IMG/VR virus record: IMGVR_UViG_3300021963_000727
Location: 1 to 22,098 of that record
Length of the DNA: 22,098 bases
Strand: one strand, 5' to 3'
Origin: a virus
The notes under the pieces were generated by a model. The model had not been told where the DNA came from. It did not search any database and saw only the letters and a program-made list of their open reading frames with translations. Shown here one piece after another: positions 9,299 through 16,163 of the stretch. The position numbers were made by a program, and so were the translations under genes. How positions within the stretch are numbered: position 1 is the stretch's first letter; each line of letters begins with the position of its first letter.

Positions 9299-9639
9299 TC
9301 ATCGCCCTCCCCTACTGATGATTTTGGTAATGAGTTAAGAATTAATTGTGACAATAGCTCAAGGCTGCCTGGTGTTTGATCAATCCATATTGATACGTCC
9401 ATTTCATCGTAATCTGGTCTGTCTGATATATTTGCACATCTATCACCTGTTTTTAGTGCGCAAAAAGTCAAATCTGCTACAGCATTAAAAATAACATCAG
9501 GCTCGTCTTGATTCTGTAATTCTGCAAAAAATGCAGTCATGCTTTTCCCGCTTCTCATTTTTCGGAGGCGAAAAGCTGCAAGTCCAAAAAGGATTGGTCG
9601 CTTTTCGCCTCCAAGTTCAATATATTCTACTGAAATCAT
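9256..9639 (-). CDS. Tail assembly chaperone (gpG-like)
   Basis: 127 aa from the ATG at 9639, starting MISVEYIELGGEKRPILFGL. The frame is open further upstream to an ATG at 9690, but 9639 shares one base with the tail-tube stop (TAATG), as at other junctions here, and puts a conserved-looking strand at the N-terminus. The gene is small and acidic toward its end (SSVGEGDDTPGESNQTG). It sits between the tail tube and tape measure genes, exactly where G-type chaperones sit. Such chaperones coat the tape measure protein and recruit tail tube subunits, and are absent from the finished virion. The 3' part overlaps a -1 frame extension. Confidence 0.8.
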   Translation of the reverse strand: MISVEYIELGGEKRPILFGLAAFRLRKMRSGKSMTAFFAELQNQDEPDVIFNAVADLTFCALKTGDRCANISDRPDYDEMDVSIWIDQTPGSLELLSQLILNSLPKSSVGEGDDTPGESNQTGILTS

Positions 9640-10049
9640 TATAAGGTAAATTTGGTCAATGTTCCTGTTCCTTGAAAAGAATAGGCGCACGTTACGTTTT
9701 CATTTTGTCCTGGACTTGACAAAGACCATTCAGTTATTACAGCTGATCCTGACCAATGAATATCACCTGATACACCTGTGCCATACACAAGTGATGCAAG
9801 TGTTTGACCAACTGTTACATCATATATTGCTGTACCTCCTTGCGCTGCATCATAGCTGAAATTCAAATCGCCTGATATTGTCCAGTTACTTTGCCCATAC
9901 AGGAATTCTTCCCATTGCCCAGAGTCTTTACAGGTTGTTTGGCGTGTGCCATTTGTAACTTTTAGATCAGCATTAGTTTGGCAGGTTATATAAGTGCCAC
10001 CAAATTTCAATCGCATTAGTTTGGAATTTACTACTCCAGTTGTTGCCAT
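9639..10049 (-). CDS. Major tail (tube) protein
   Basis: 136 aa, starting MATTGVVNSKLMRLKFGGTY. The pattern is that of TP901-1-type tail tube proteins: an N-terminal strand, T...CKDSGQWEEFLYGQSNWTIS (the typical K-d-s-g-W-e-e...W-t-i-s segment), an acidic/aromatic SGDLNFSYD, and a C-terminal NENVTCAYSFQGTGTLT with the G-T-G-x-L ending. Subunits polymerise as stacked rings around the tape measure. It is directly upstream of the chaperone gene (one shared base), the conserved order tube - chaperone - tape measure. All-beta, no signal peptide, standard length for a short version of the family. Confidence 0.9.
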   Translation of the reverse strand: MATTGVVNSKLMRLKFGGTYITCQTNADLKVTNGTRQTTCKDSGQWEEFLYGQSNWTISGDLNFSYDAAQGGTAIYDVTVGQTLASLVYGTGVSGDIHWSGSAVITEWSLSSPGQNENVTCAYSFQGTGTLTKFTL

Positions 10050-10052
10050 GGC

Positions 10053-10259
10053 TTATTTGTTTTTTGATTTGTTATTATTTTGAGGAAGACAACCCGTATT
10101 ACCGTATGCCTTTATTCTTGCCATTGTTCCATCAGGAACAGTTTTAGCTTTATTATTTTTAATTAAATCAATTGCTTCACAGTCAAATACATCTATTACT
10201 GCACAAGCAGGATATACTTTACCTTCAATTTTTACATCTTCAAGTAATTCTACTTTCAT
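10053..10259 (-). CDS. Small hypothetical protein in head-tail module
   Basis: 68 aa: MKVELLEDVKIEGKVYPACA, then a helix (CEAIDLIKNNKAKTVPDG) and a basic Asn/Lys tail. The start overlaps the previous gene by 4 nt (ATGA, 10256-10259) and the stop lies 3 nt before the tail-tube gene, so it is a true member of the operon. Strand-strand-helix order with a G-x-x-Y turn and an A-x-x-L-I-x-x-x-x-A helix end is shared with the 57-aa product at 12304-12477. Short proteins of this build are common between head and tail genes of phages and have no assigned function. Confidence 0.75.
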   Translation of the reverse strand: MKVELLEDVKIEGKVYPACAVIDVFDCEAIDLIKNNKAKTVPDGTMARIKAYGNTGCLPQNNNKSKNK

Positions 10260-10801
10260 TGTATTTTGTGTTCTTGTTCAAATTTTGCACCTATTCGCAT
10301 TAATTCGGAAAGCATAATTTTGTAGATTCGTCCCTGGCTTTTACTCCAACTGTTCCTAAAAAAGTGTGTAGCAGATTGTCCTCTTCTTTCTTTATAAGAT
10401 TTAGTTCCTTCTTCAAGCCAATGCATATAATACCCATCTGTTCTGCTTCCTGAAAATATTCCCCGTGATCCTCTTTTATCTAATTTTGCGCCTACAAATA
10501 CTTTAGATGCAGCTTGTTTAAATTTCATTACATGGAAAGATCTTGCAAGGTTGCCTGGATAATATGTTGCAACTTTTTGACCCATTCCATTTGGGGCTCT
10601 TATTGATTTAGTTGATTTTGGTGTGCTGTATCTTGAGTGCTTATATTTTGATTTTGGAGCTGCTGCTTCAGCTGTTGACGCAAAATAAGCACCACCTAAA
10701 CCAGCTACTCTTTGCCTATTTTTCCAATACACATCACCACAGGCTTTTAATTGCTTTACAGCAAATTCAACTTCTTCTTTAATTTTATCATATCCTTCCA
10801 T
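10256..10801 (-). CDS. HK97 gp10-like head-tail / tail-completion protein
   Basis: 181 aa. An N-terminal amphipathic helix (MEGYDKIKEEVEFAVKQLKA) is followed by AEAAAPKSKYKHSRYSTPKS, GNLARSFHVMKFKQAASKVF, GYYMHWLEEGTKSY and a C-terminal QSATHFFRNSWSKSQGRIYK plus a long helix. This is the signature of the HK97 gp10-like family: 'A-P', 'G-x-L-x-x-S', 'Y-x-x-x-x-E-x-G-T', then 'FxR-x-a-w'. Members are small neck or tail-completion proteins at the head-tail interface. The start shares one base with the preceding stop (TAATG). Here it follows the DUF3168-like gene, whereas in many phages it precedes it; this order change is minor. Confidence 0.85.
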   Translation of the reverse strand: MEGYDKIKEEVEFAVKQLKACGDVYWKNRQRVAGLGGAYFASTAEAAAPKSKYKHSRYSTPKSTKSIRAPNGMGQKVATYYPGNLARSFHVMKFKQAASKVFVGAKLDKRGSRGIFSGSRTDGYYMHWLEEGTKSYKERRGQSATHFFRNSWSKSQGRIYKIMLSELMRIGAKFEQEHKIQ

Positions 10802-11382
10802 TATACTTTGCGCATTTTAGCCACGCCTCCAGGTAGTGAAACGTGAGTATTATTAGTCATGTAATAATTACCTATAACTATACCACCTGCCCCTGCTGCT
10901 GTATCGCTGCCAAATTCTAACAACGTATCCATCCAATCTTGAATTTGTGTCGTATAAGGCAATGTAGAAGGACTTATGTAATATCTTACATCATATATGC
11001 ATTGCCTTACAAATAGAATGCTTTCTGAATCGAAATCATCTTTTCTGCTTAAAAATCTGACTCCATCAATATAATGAGAAACCAAATCTGATGTTGTTAC
11101 AGTACCTTCAAATCCGTCAATTGCTGCACGAATTGCAGTATCAATCTGTTGTACTTTATCATAGGTTTTTCCAAAAATAGTTATTGCTACAGCTACATTA
11201 TCAATAGGACTTGTCTGTGTTTTTGAGTCATTTGCCTTTGAATCAGTTAGCATTAATGTAATTGCTGGATACTCCTTTTGCTGAGGCAGAATAATAGGAT
11301 AAACAGATGTCGAATTGAATAATAAGGCCACACTTGTAGCGTCATCTAATATTATTTTTCTGATCGCTCCAACTGCATTCAT
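10801..11382 (-). CDS. Tail terminator-like protein (DUF3168-type)
   Basis: 193 aa. The N-terminal helix (MNAVGAIRKIILDDATSVAL) is followed by VYPIILPQQKEYPAITLMLT, where Q..~YP.I~~~ is the hallmark of DUF3168/gpU-like tail terminators. Next come IDNVAVAITIFGKTYDKVQQ (strand then helix), an AIRAAIDG helix and FVRQCIYDVRYY near the end of the core. The last ~45 residues (Ala/Gly-rich, ending GGVAKMRKV) extend beyond the usual ~120-140-aa family core. Family members cap the tail tube and join it to the head. It lies 1 nt downstream of the head-closure gene, consistent with assembly order. Confidence 0.75.
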   Translation of the reverse strand: MNAVGAIRKIILDDATSVALLFNSTSVYPIILPQQKEYPAITLMLTDSKANDSKTQTSPIDNVAVAITIFGKTYDKVQQIDTAIRAAIDGFEGTVTTSDLVSHYIDGVRFLSRKDDFDSESILFVRQCIYDVRYYISPSTLPYTTQIQDWMDTLLEFGSDTAAGAGGIVIGNYYMTNNTHVSLPGGVAKMRKV

Positions 11383-11383
11383 A

Positions 11384-11743
11384 TTAAGTCAAATTGTCTC
11401 TTTTTTCTGCTTCAATTATTACAAACCTACTTCTACCTAATTTTGTAATGCTCTTTATATCGTATTCGTCTGAATCAAATACTATTCGCATTGTTTCTGT
11501 AATTGTCCAAAAATCTCTAAATGTAAATTTAACTACGTTCCAAGCTACTATTTGCTGATCCTCGCCTCTCGTACCTTCATTACTTGTTGAAGTGTATTCA
11601 ATCTTTGCCCATATTTCTTCAGCTAAGTAGCTTGCTGTGTCAATCCACCCACCTGTTGCATCTGCCACTCTGGAATACTGTCTGATGCTAATGAGTTGAT
11701 CCATTGCCCCGATGTCATTGAGCAATTTTGAAAGACCTGCCAT
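11384..11743 (-). CDS. Head-tail adaptor / head closure protein (SPP1 gp16-like)
   Basis: 119 aa. The core from about residue 14 (MDQLISIRQYSRVADATGGW) shows the typical start of the Phage_H_T_join family: 'I.i......d..GgW.dt....~e~WA.i'. It continues with EEIWAKIEYTSTSNEGTRGE, VAWNVVKFTFRDFWTITETM (strand, R, strand, 'I...mri') and a final YDIKSITKLGRSRFVIIEAE. The protein closes the portal-connector channel after packaging. The start at 11743 lies directly after the previous stop; an internal Met at residue 14 would match the usual family N-terminus and is an alternative start. Confidence 0.85.
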   Translation of the reverse strand: MAGLSKLLNDIGAMDQLISIRQYSRVADATGGWIDTASYLAEEIWAKIEYTSTSNEGTRGEDQQIVAWNVVKFTFRDFWTITETMRIVFDSDEYDIKSITKLGRSRFVIIEAEKRDNLT

Positions 11744-12319
11744 TTATAGTAATCTTTGAGGCATGAGTAATGCATCTGCTGACCTTTGTCTTGGCAGATT
11801 AGTACCGCTAAGGGGTATGTCTTCTCTATTTTCATACATGAATGCTATTTTTTGCAACATTGATTGCATGATATTCATCGGAATTAAAGTTGTTGCTGTT
11901 GCTCCTGCTGTATATGTCACTTTTATAACATTTGGCGTATAAAGGTCATAATTAGGAATATTCGCAGTCAACTTAGGTACAATCCTTGCTGGTTCACTTA
12001 CTGTATCAACATTGTAATTGCTTGCACTCCAAGTCACATAAGAACCACTTGCCAAGTATGCAATTGATGATACTGTTTGAATTGGCGCAACTGATAAATT
12101 GAATATCATTGCATAAGGCCAACCATCAAAGTATTCCTCAATAGTTTGATTCATCAATGCTCTTCCTGTTCCATGTTCAGCCCACGCTCTTGCTGAATGT
12201 ATTAGGTTATCAATAATTGTATCATCAGTTGTTACACTTGAGGGTATTTTTAGCCAATTCTTAACGTATGCGACTGTGAATGGCTCTACCGTTGGTTGAA
12301 TTGTTACCTTGTAAGCCAT
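11744..12319 (-). CDS. Head-tail connector (gp6-like; phiE125 gp8-type)
   Basis: 191 aa. The N-terminal part (VEPFTVAYVKNWLKIPSS, then DDTIIDNLIHSARAWAEHGT) is diagnostic of the gp6/gp8 connector family: 'EP.tl.e.K.~L......D..I..lI.aAr.~~E..TGraL'. QTIEEYFDGWP and AYLASGSYVTWSASNYNVDT match the middle part, and IMQSMLQKIAFMYENREDIP the C-terminal helix. Twelve copies normally attach to the portal ring. The gene begins 16 nt inside the preceding small gene (12304-12477). It is followed without gap by the head closure gene, the standard order. Confidence 0.9.
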   Translation of the reverse strand: MAYKVTIQPTVEPFTVAYVKNWLKIPSSVTTDDTIIDNLIHSARAWAEHGTGRALMNQTIEEYFDGWPYAMIFNLSVAPIQTVSSIAYLASGSYVTWSASNYNVDTVSEPARIVPKLTANIPNYDLYTPNVIKVTYTAGATATTLIPMNIMQSMLQKIAFMYENREDIPLSGTNLPRQRSADALLMPQRLL

Positions 12320-12477
12320 CGTGTTTGTTTTTGAATTGCTTTTTCATAATCATATACATTAGCCTCTAAGGGTTCTGCATTGCCAGCTATGATAGCTGCC
12401 ATTGCTTCTTTAATAGGCAAGTCGTATTCCACGCCTGCCTTAAATATTCCCTTAGAGACTAATGCTATGATTTTCAT
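12304..12477 (-). CDS. Small 57-aa hypothetical protein between capsid and connector genes
   Basis: A short complete reading frame fills the space between the capsid and connector genes: ATG at 12475-12477, TAA at 12304-12306. The product starts MKIIALVSKGIFKAGVEYDL, continues with a helix (KEAMAAIIAGNAEPLE) and ends in a basic tail. It begins 4 nt after the capsid stop and overlaps the connector start by 16 nt, so it fits the tight operon. Its strand, G-x-E/V-Y turn and A-x-x-I-I-x-G-N-A helix resemble the 68-aa protein at 10053-10259. A small capsid-associated or regulatory role is possible; no function can be assigned. Confidence 0.7.
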   Translation of the reverse strand: MKIIALVSKGIFKAGVEYDLPIKEAMAAIIAGNAEPLEANVYDYEKAIQKQTRWLTR

Positions 12478-12481
12478 TAAC

Positions 12482-13717
12482 TTATGCCTGAAGCAATGAT
12501 TTTATTGCTTTGTTGTTGATTAGGTTACCATCCATTCGCAACCAACCCATAAATCCAACTGTTTTTGAAGCCCAGTATAATTGATCATTACGTTCAATCG
12601 AAATTGGAGCAATCTTACGAATGATGTACTTTGAAAAGTCACCATAGTAGATATGCTTTTTCGCAGTCACAGGTAGACCAGTTGTTGAATTGGCTGGCTC
12701 TAAATCATTGTTAATGAAAATTGGACGGCCAAGTAAGGTTGTAACAGGTTCACCCCCTATGATTGTATCTACGAATAAGTGCGTAGTATCTGTAGTAGCG
12801 TCCAGAGTGCGCAGATACGCAAGAATGGTATCATGCATCATAAAGCCTACGTTAGGGCCATACCTGTAGCTACGATCAACAGAATGCGAAAACTTGATTA
12901 TTTCAGCTTTTGTAATTGCTGTCGCTGAAGCAGTAGTACCACCTGATGTAGTTGATGCTACAGTTAATCCGTAAGGCTGTGAAGATCCAGTACCATTTGT
13001 GAGCAGAGTATTAACCTTTGCGCCAAGCCTACGACCAATATTTTCAAGTAGTGCTTTTTGTAAAAAGTTAACTCGCTCGTCCTGAATCAATTCACGAGAT
13101 ACTTTAACAATATTTGAATCAATTGAATAGTCACCAAATGTAACCTGACCAAAAGTTAAATCACTAACCACCATATCAACACCTTGAGCTGTGATAGCAC
13201 CAGTTACAGATGTATCATCTCCTGTAGGCCATGAAAGCGTCCCACCAATTGTATCTTCGTAAGTGCCACAAGCCTCCATCATTCCACCATAGTACAGCAT
13301 CATATTTTCAAGTTGATTTGAAAATGATTGAGGTACTAAGAATCCGCCTAATGAATTAGTTGATGTTTTTTGGGTATTTGTGCCACGAGCTTCTAACAGT
13401 TGCATTTCAGATTCATGCAAGGGTGCTGTTGAACTTCGTGACATATAACGCCAAAATACATCGTCATAAGTGAGCGATGGTTTTGTTTCAATTGTGTTTT
13501 TAGCTCGGCTTTCTTCGTTTTCGCTTTGAACAGCAATAGAAATTTTTTCGAGATTGTCAATTTCCTTTTGGTATTTAATTTGATCCATCAACTCATTGCG
13601 AGCTTCAACAGACTTAATCCAACCTTCAGGAGTTTTGCCTGGAGAGGCTTGTGTCATAGCTCGCTGTTCATTTAACAGCGAGTCAAGTTTGCTTTGTAAT
13701 TCGAGAACTTTACTCAT
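12482..13717 (-). CDS. Major capsid protein (HK97 fold)
   Basis: 411 aa. Residues 1 to about 95 are a charged, coiled-coil region (MSKVLELQSKLDSLLNEQRA; IKYQKEIDNLEKISIAVQSE), the built-in scaffold or delta domain. It is expected to be removed by the protease encoded just upstream. The mature part begins around RGTNTQKTSTNSLGGFLVPQ, the classic 'GG.lvP' start of HK97 capsids. It continues through SRELIQDERVNFLQKALLEN, IGRRLGAKVNTLLTNGTGSS, FMMHDTILAYLRTLD and ILG-type LLGRPIFINNDLE, ending in KTVGFMGWLRMDGNLINNKA. There is no separate scaffold gene, as expected. It starts 8 nt after the protease stop. Confidence 0.95.
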   Translation of the reverse strand: MSKVLELQSKLDSLLNEQRAMTQASPGKTPEGWIKSVEARNELMDQIKYQKEIDNLEKISIAVQSENEESRAKNTIETKPSLTYDDVFWRYMSRSSTAPLHESEMQLLEARGTNTQKTSTNSLGGFLVPQSFSNQLENMMLYYGGMMEACGTYEDTIGGTLSWPTGDDTSVTGAITAQGVDMVVSDLTFGQVTFGDYSIDSNIVKVSRELIQDERVNFLQKALLENIGRRLGAKVNTLLTNGTGSSQPYGLTVASTTSGGTTASATAITKAEIIKFSHSVDRSYRYGPNVGFMMHDTILAYLRTLDATTDTTHLFVDTIIGGEPVTTLLGRPIFINNDLEPANSTTGLPVTAKKHIYYGDFSKYIIRKIAPISIERNDQLYWASKTVGFMGWLRMDGNLINNKAIKSLLQA

Positions 13718-13725
13718 TTTTGTAT

Positions 13726-14619
13726 TTAAATTGTTAGCAACGAGGCTTCAAAAATTGCGAGTTCCTCGAATGCGCTGTTAAAGAAATTATTGTTTTCAGT
13801 TTTGTTTCTTTTCCCGTTTGCTGCCGCAATTATCTCAGTATGAGTTTGTATTGCTACTTTGCAAGCGTCAATACTTGCCTGACAGTTAGTTTTCATCTGC
13901 GTATATAGATCCGAATTCATAGGATCTAATGAAATGTATGTATCTGCATTATCAATGCATCCCTGACAGCATTCAATACATTCATTACATTCATCTATAC
14001 ATTCAGCAGCTTCAGAAATTATAGATGCAAATATTTCTGATGGGCTTGGTAGCTCCATATATTCCCCTGTTCGTTTTTGCATATCAAAAGAGCGTTTTGC
14101 AATACTTGTATCTGGGTTTGCAGGAAAAGTAACAGGTGAAGCATCTAATACTTTCTTTACATCTGTAATTGTTCGGTGTTCTTTGCCATCTCTGATTTCC
14201 CATTTATCAGGACTTTCATTTTGGCTACGATTTAGCATAAATCCCCAACTGCTTTGGCTGACATCACCACGTTCTACAGCTACTCTTGCATTATGACCAT
14301 TTGGTGAATTGGGCAAATCAACTTCGTACCATAGTCCAGTTGAATCAACACCTACTCTTGCTGTATTTGCAGATGTTCTACCTAATATTTGATTTGGATC
14401 GTGATTGAATAAAATTCGGACATCTGTTAGGTCTGCATTATCCAGTGCTGATCTGCTTATTTCTTCTGTAAACCAACCCATGTCATAGGTTGATCCAAAT
14501 CGCAAAGCATACCCTTTTAGCATCGCTTGACCTGTGTCAGCGTTTTTAAGTTCAAGGCCATCAGTAGAAGCATATCTACGCTCTACATCAATTTGCTGGT
14601 TGATCTTGCGGAGTTCCAT
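13726..14619 (-). CDS. Prohead maturation protease with Cys-rich C-terminal domain
   Basis: 297 aa from the ATG at 14619. An upstream in-frame ATG (14784) would add only a Lys/Gln/Asn-rich segment lying inside the portal gene. Residues ~12-180 are an HK97-type (U35) prohead protease: LKGYALRFG, ILFNHDPNQILGRT with probable catalytic His73, GDVSQSSWGFML with probable Ser124, and DASPVTFPANPDT. The family usually ends soon after that point. Here residues 200-260 add a helical Cys cluster with cysteines at 207, 211, 214, 217, 218, 221, 246 and 253 (ECIDECNECIECCQGCID). It resembles half of a DUF326/Csp-type four-helix metal-binding bundle. The protease cleaves the capsid delta domain inside the prohead. 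The start overlaps the portal end by 32 nt. Confidence 0.88.
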   Translation of the reverse strand: MELRKINQQIDVERRYASTDGLELKNADTGQAMLKGYALRFGSTYDMGWFTEEISRSALDNADLTDVRILFNHDPNQILGRTSANTARVGVDSTGLWYEVDLPNSPNGHNARVAVERGDVSQSSWGFMLNRSQNESPDKWEIRDGKEHRTITDVKKVLDASPVTFPANPDTSIAKRSFDMQKRTGEYMELPSPSEIFASIISEAAECIDECNECIECCQGCIDNADTYISLDPMNSDLYTQMKTNCQASIDACKVAIQTHTEIIAAANGKRNKTENNNFFNSAFEELAIFEASLLTI

Positions 14620-15964
14620 TTGCTTGTTGTTTTCCACCCGACCCTGGTTGCCCTGAGACTGGTTTTTGAGTATTTGTCGTGCCTTGCGCATCTTGCGACT
14701 CTTGGACTTCTGGTATTTCAATTTTCCCATTTTCTTGTATAATTGACATATTGGCTGGAACAAGCGGTTTGTCCAGTCCTTCAATTGAATTCAGATTTTC
14801 TTTTTCTCTTACTTCATTTCTTGTCATCCAACCATTTAGGATGGCAGAAGCATAAAGAGCTGATCTACTTGCGCTATCACCTCGAAGCAGTCCCTCGAAA
14901 TTGTGCCTGAAGAATAGATTTCCTGTTTCTTTTTCGTCTCTTGTTAATAGCTTAATTCCCATTTCTTGCTCACTTTGAACTGCCCATGGGCGAAGACAAA
15001 GTGTTACAAATAGGGTAGTCATCATTTCGATATTGTTGAATGTTGCTCTGTCCATATTTTGCAAAAGATGAACAGGTACACCAAATACCCTTGCTACTTC
15101 ATTGACCTGAAATCCTCTGCTTTCATTCAACATAGATTGCTCAGGGTTCAAGCCAATCGTTTTCAAATCCATCCCTGCATCTAATACCAATGTACTACCT
15201 GATTTTCTTGAACCTGAGACGCTTGCAATCTTATTCTGAAGTTGATCATTTTGCGCTTTCGTAAGCATTCCAGGATAGGTTAGCACCTTATCAACTGAAG
15301 CATTATTGGTAAAAAACGCATTGCCGTACTGATTTGCACCAATTGCAAATCCTAAAGTATCACGATGCATTGCAGCTACATTCATGCCTTGCTTCGTATC
15401 CATTGAAAAGCCCTTAATGTGAATCACATCCTGCGGCATTAATATTACTCTACCGGATTGTCCAGCTCTACTCCAATCCCATACATATATATTTGTTCCA
15501 TCTTCTTTTTCCAACACTTGAATGCCTCCGCTCATTAATTCAAGGCGAACAGGTCTACCTATGCCATTTCTGTGAATCCTTGCAAATGCATCGCCAAAGC
15601 AAGCTCTTGCAAATAATGCCCTCCTGAAATCATAGGATGAAACGTAGGGAGATGGTTCAGTACGAATAAGGTAACGGACTGGATGTCCTTCAGCAGGTTG
15701 ACTGCCTGTGTCAGTTTTTCTGAAAATATCAAATGGAAGAGATGCCAAGGTTTCAGATACTTTTTTCACTGCATCCCAAACGGCAGGCACAGACAATGCG
15801 CCATTTATACTTACTGATTTGCCTGCCGTCCAATCAGTAGGGAATCCCCAGATGTCAAATGAATTAACTCCACCAAGTTGTGAGCGTGATTCTTCAGATG
15901 GTGATTCAAGGGAGGTATTTCCTCCCATCCATGATGTTGTTAATGCTCTGAATATCTCCCACAT
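14588..15964 (-). CDS. Portal protein (HK97 family)
   Basis: 458 aa. Diagnostic segments appear in order: VPAVWDAVKKVSETLASLPF (~59-78), YDFRRALFARACFGDAFARI, PQDVIHIKGFSMD, then VNEVARVFGVPVHLLQNMDR and NNIEMMTTLFVTLCLRPWAV, ending with LNGWMTRNEVREKENLNSIE. The last ~45 residues are a low-complexity Gln/Gly/Asn/Thr tail. Twelve copies form the DNA-entry vertex and dock the terminase. This is the first gene of the head operon, but it is separated from the terminase genes by about 3.8 kb holding the glycosyltransferase cassette and the plus-strand RAMP-like gene with its array. The upstream region (15965-16163) is shared, divergently, with that gene. Confidence 0.95.
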   Translation of the reverse strand: MWEIFRALTTSWMGGNTSLESPSEESRSQLGGVNSFDIWGFPTDWTAGKSVSINGALSVPAVWDAVKKVSETLASLPFDIFRKTDTGSQPAEGHPVRYLIRTEPSPYVSSYDFRRALFARACFGDAFARIHRNGIGRPVRLELMSGGIQVLEKEDGTNIYVWDWSRAGQSGRVILMPQDVIHIKGFSMDTKQGMNVAAMHRDTLGFAIGANQYGNAFFTNNASVDKVLTYPGMLTKAQNDQLQNKIASVSGSRKSGSTLVLDAGMDLKTIGLNPEQSMLNESRGFQVNEVARVFGVPVHLLQNMDRATFNNIEMMTTLFVTLCLRPWAVQSEQEMGIKLLTRDEKETGNLFFRHNFEGLLRGDSASRSALYASAILNGWMTRNEVREKENLNSIEGLDKPLVPANMSIIQENGKIEIPEVQESQDAQGTTNTQKPVSGQPGSGGKQQANGTPQDQPAN

Positions 15965-16010
15965 AACACAAAGATGGGGCTAATACATTGTAGAAAAATA
16001 AATGTGAGGT

Positions 16011-16030
16011 TAACTACTAAAATGTAGTTA
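16011..16030. promoter_or_regulatory. Inverted repeat just upstream of candidate promoter
   Basis: TAACTAC (16011-16017) and GTAGTTA (16024-16030) are perfect inverted repeats with a 6-nt spacer. They end 9 nt before a TACCTTTG box. In position and size this could be an operator for the plus-strand gene or for the divergent portal operon. It could equally form a weak hairpin. No bound protein can be named. Confidence 0.35.
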
Positions 16031-16039
16031 AATACAAAT

Positions 16040-16047
16040 TACCTTTG
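16040..16047 (+). promoter_or_regulatory. Candidate Bacteroidota -7 promoter box
   Basis: TACCTTTG matches the Bacteroidota sigma-ABfr -7 consensus TAnnTTTG exactly. No clear -33 TTTG/TTG element is seen at the usual ~19-21-nt spacing, so support is partial. If used, transcription would start at about 16054, giving a leader of ~110 nt that contains both hairpins described at 16064-16131 and reads into the gene at 16164. Confidence 0.4.
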
Positions 16048-16063
16048 TGCTATCAGAATCACA

Positions 16064-16131
16064 GCATCGGGCAATGATGCAACAAAATATTTATCTGCGT
16101 TTTAGTCATGCTATCTGATTGCCCCAGATAG
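16064..16131 (+). promoter_or_regulatory. Structured leader: two hairpins with complementary 7-nt loops (kissing loops)
   Basis: Hairpin 1 is GCATC (16064-16068), loop GGGCAAT (16069-16075), GATGC (16076-16080). Hairpin 2 is CTATCTG (16111-16117), loop ATTGCCC (16118-16124), CAGATAG (16125-16131). The two loops are each 7 nt and are perfect reverse complements, so they can form a 7-bp kissing interaction. TGCGTTTT (16096-16103) can also pair with AAAGCGCA (16140-16147), with one G-U, closing an outer stem around hairpin 2. A second TATCTG at 16092-16097 could compete with the hairpin 2 arm. The element lies in the leader of the gene at 16164, 30-100 nt before its ATG. Purine riboswitches also join two hairpins by 7-nt loops, but I see no conserved purine-aptamer core. 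It may be a cis-regulator or the protein's own RNA target. Confidence 0.6.
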
Positions 16132-16163
16132 TTTTGATTAAAGCGCATTTTTATTTTTAAATT

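Noticed and set aside
15978-15984. GGCTAAT upstream of the portal and RAMP-like genes, matching 7 bases of the array octamer
   Set aside because: A 7-base match is expected about once in 22 kb by chance, and the flanks do not match the array.
16064-16131. Known purine riboswitch
   Set aside because: The two 7-nt kissing loops are similar in layout, but the junction between hairpins is 30 nt and I see no conserved purine-aptamer core.
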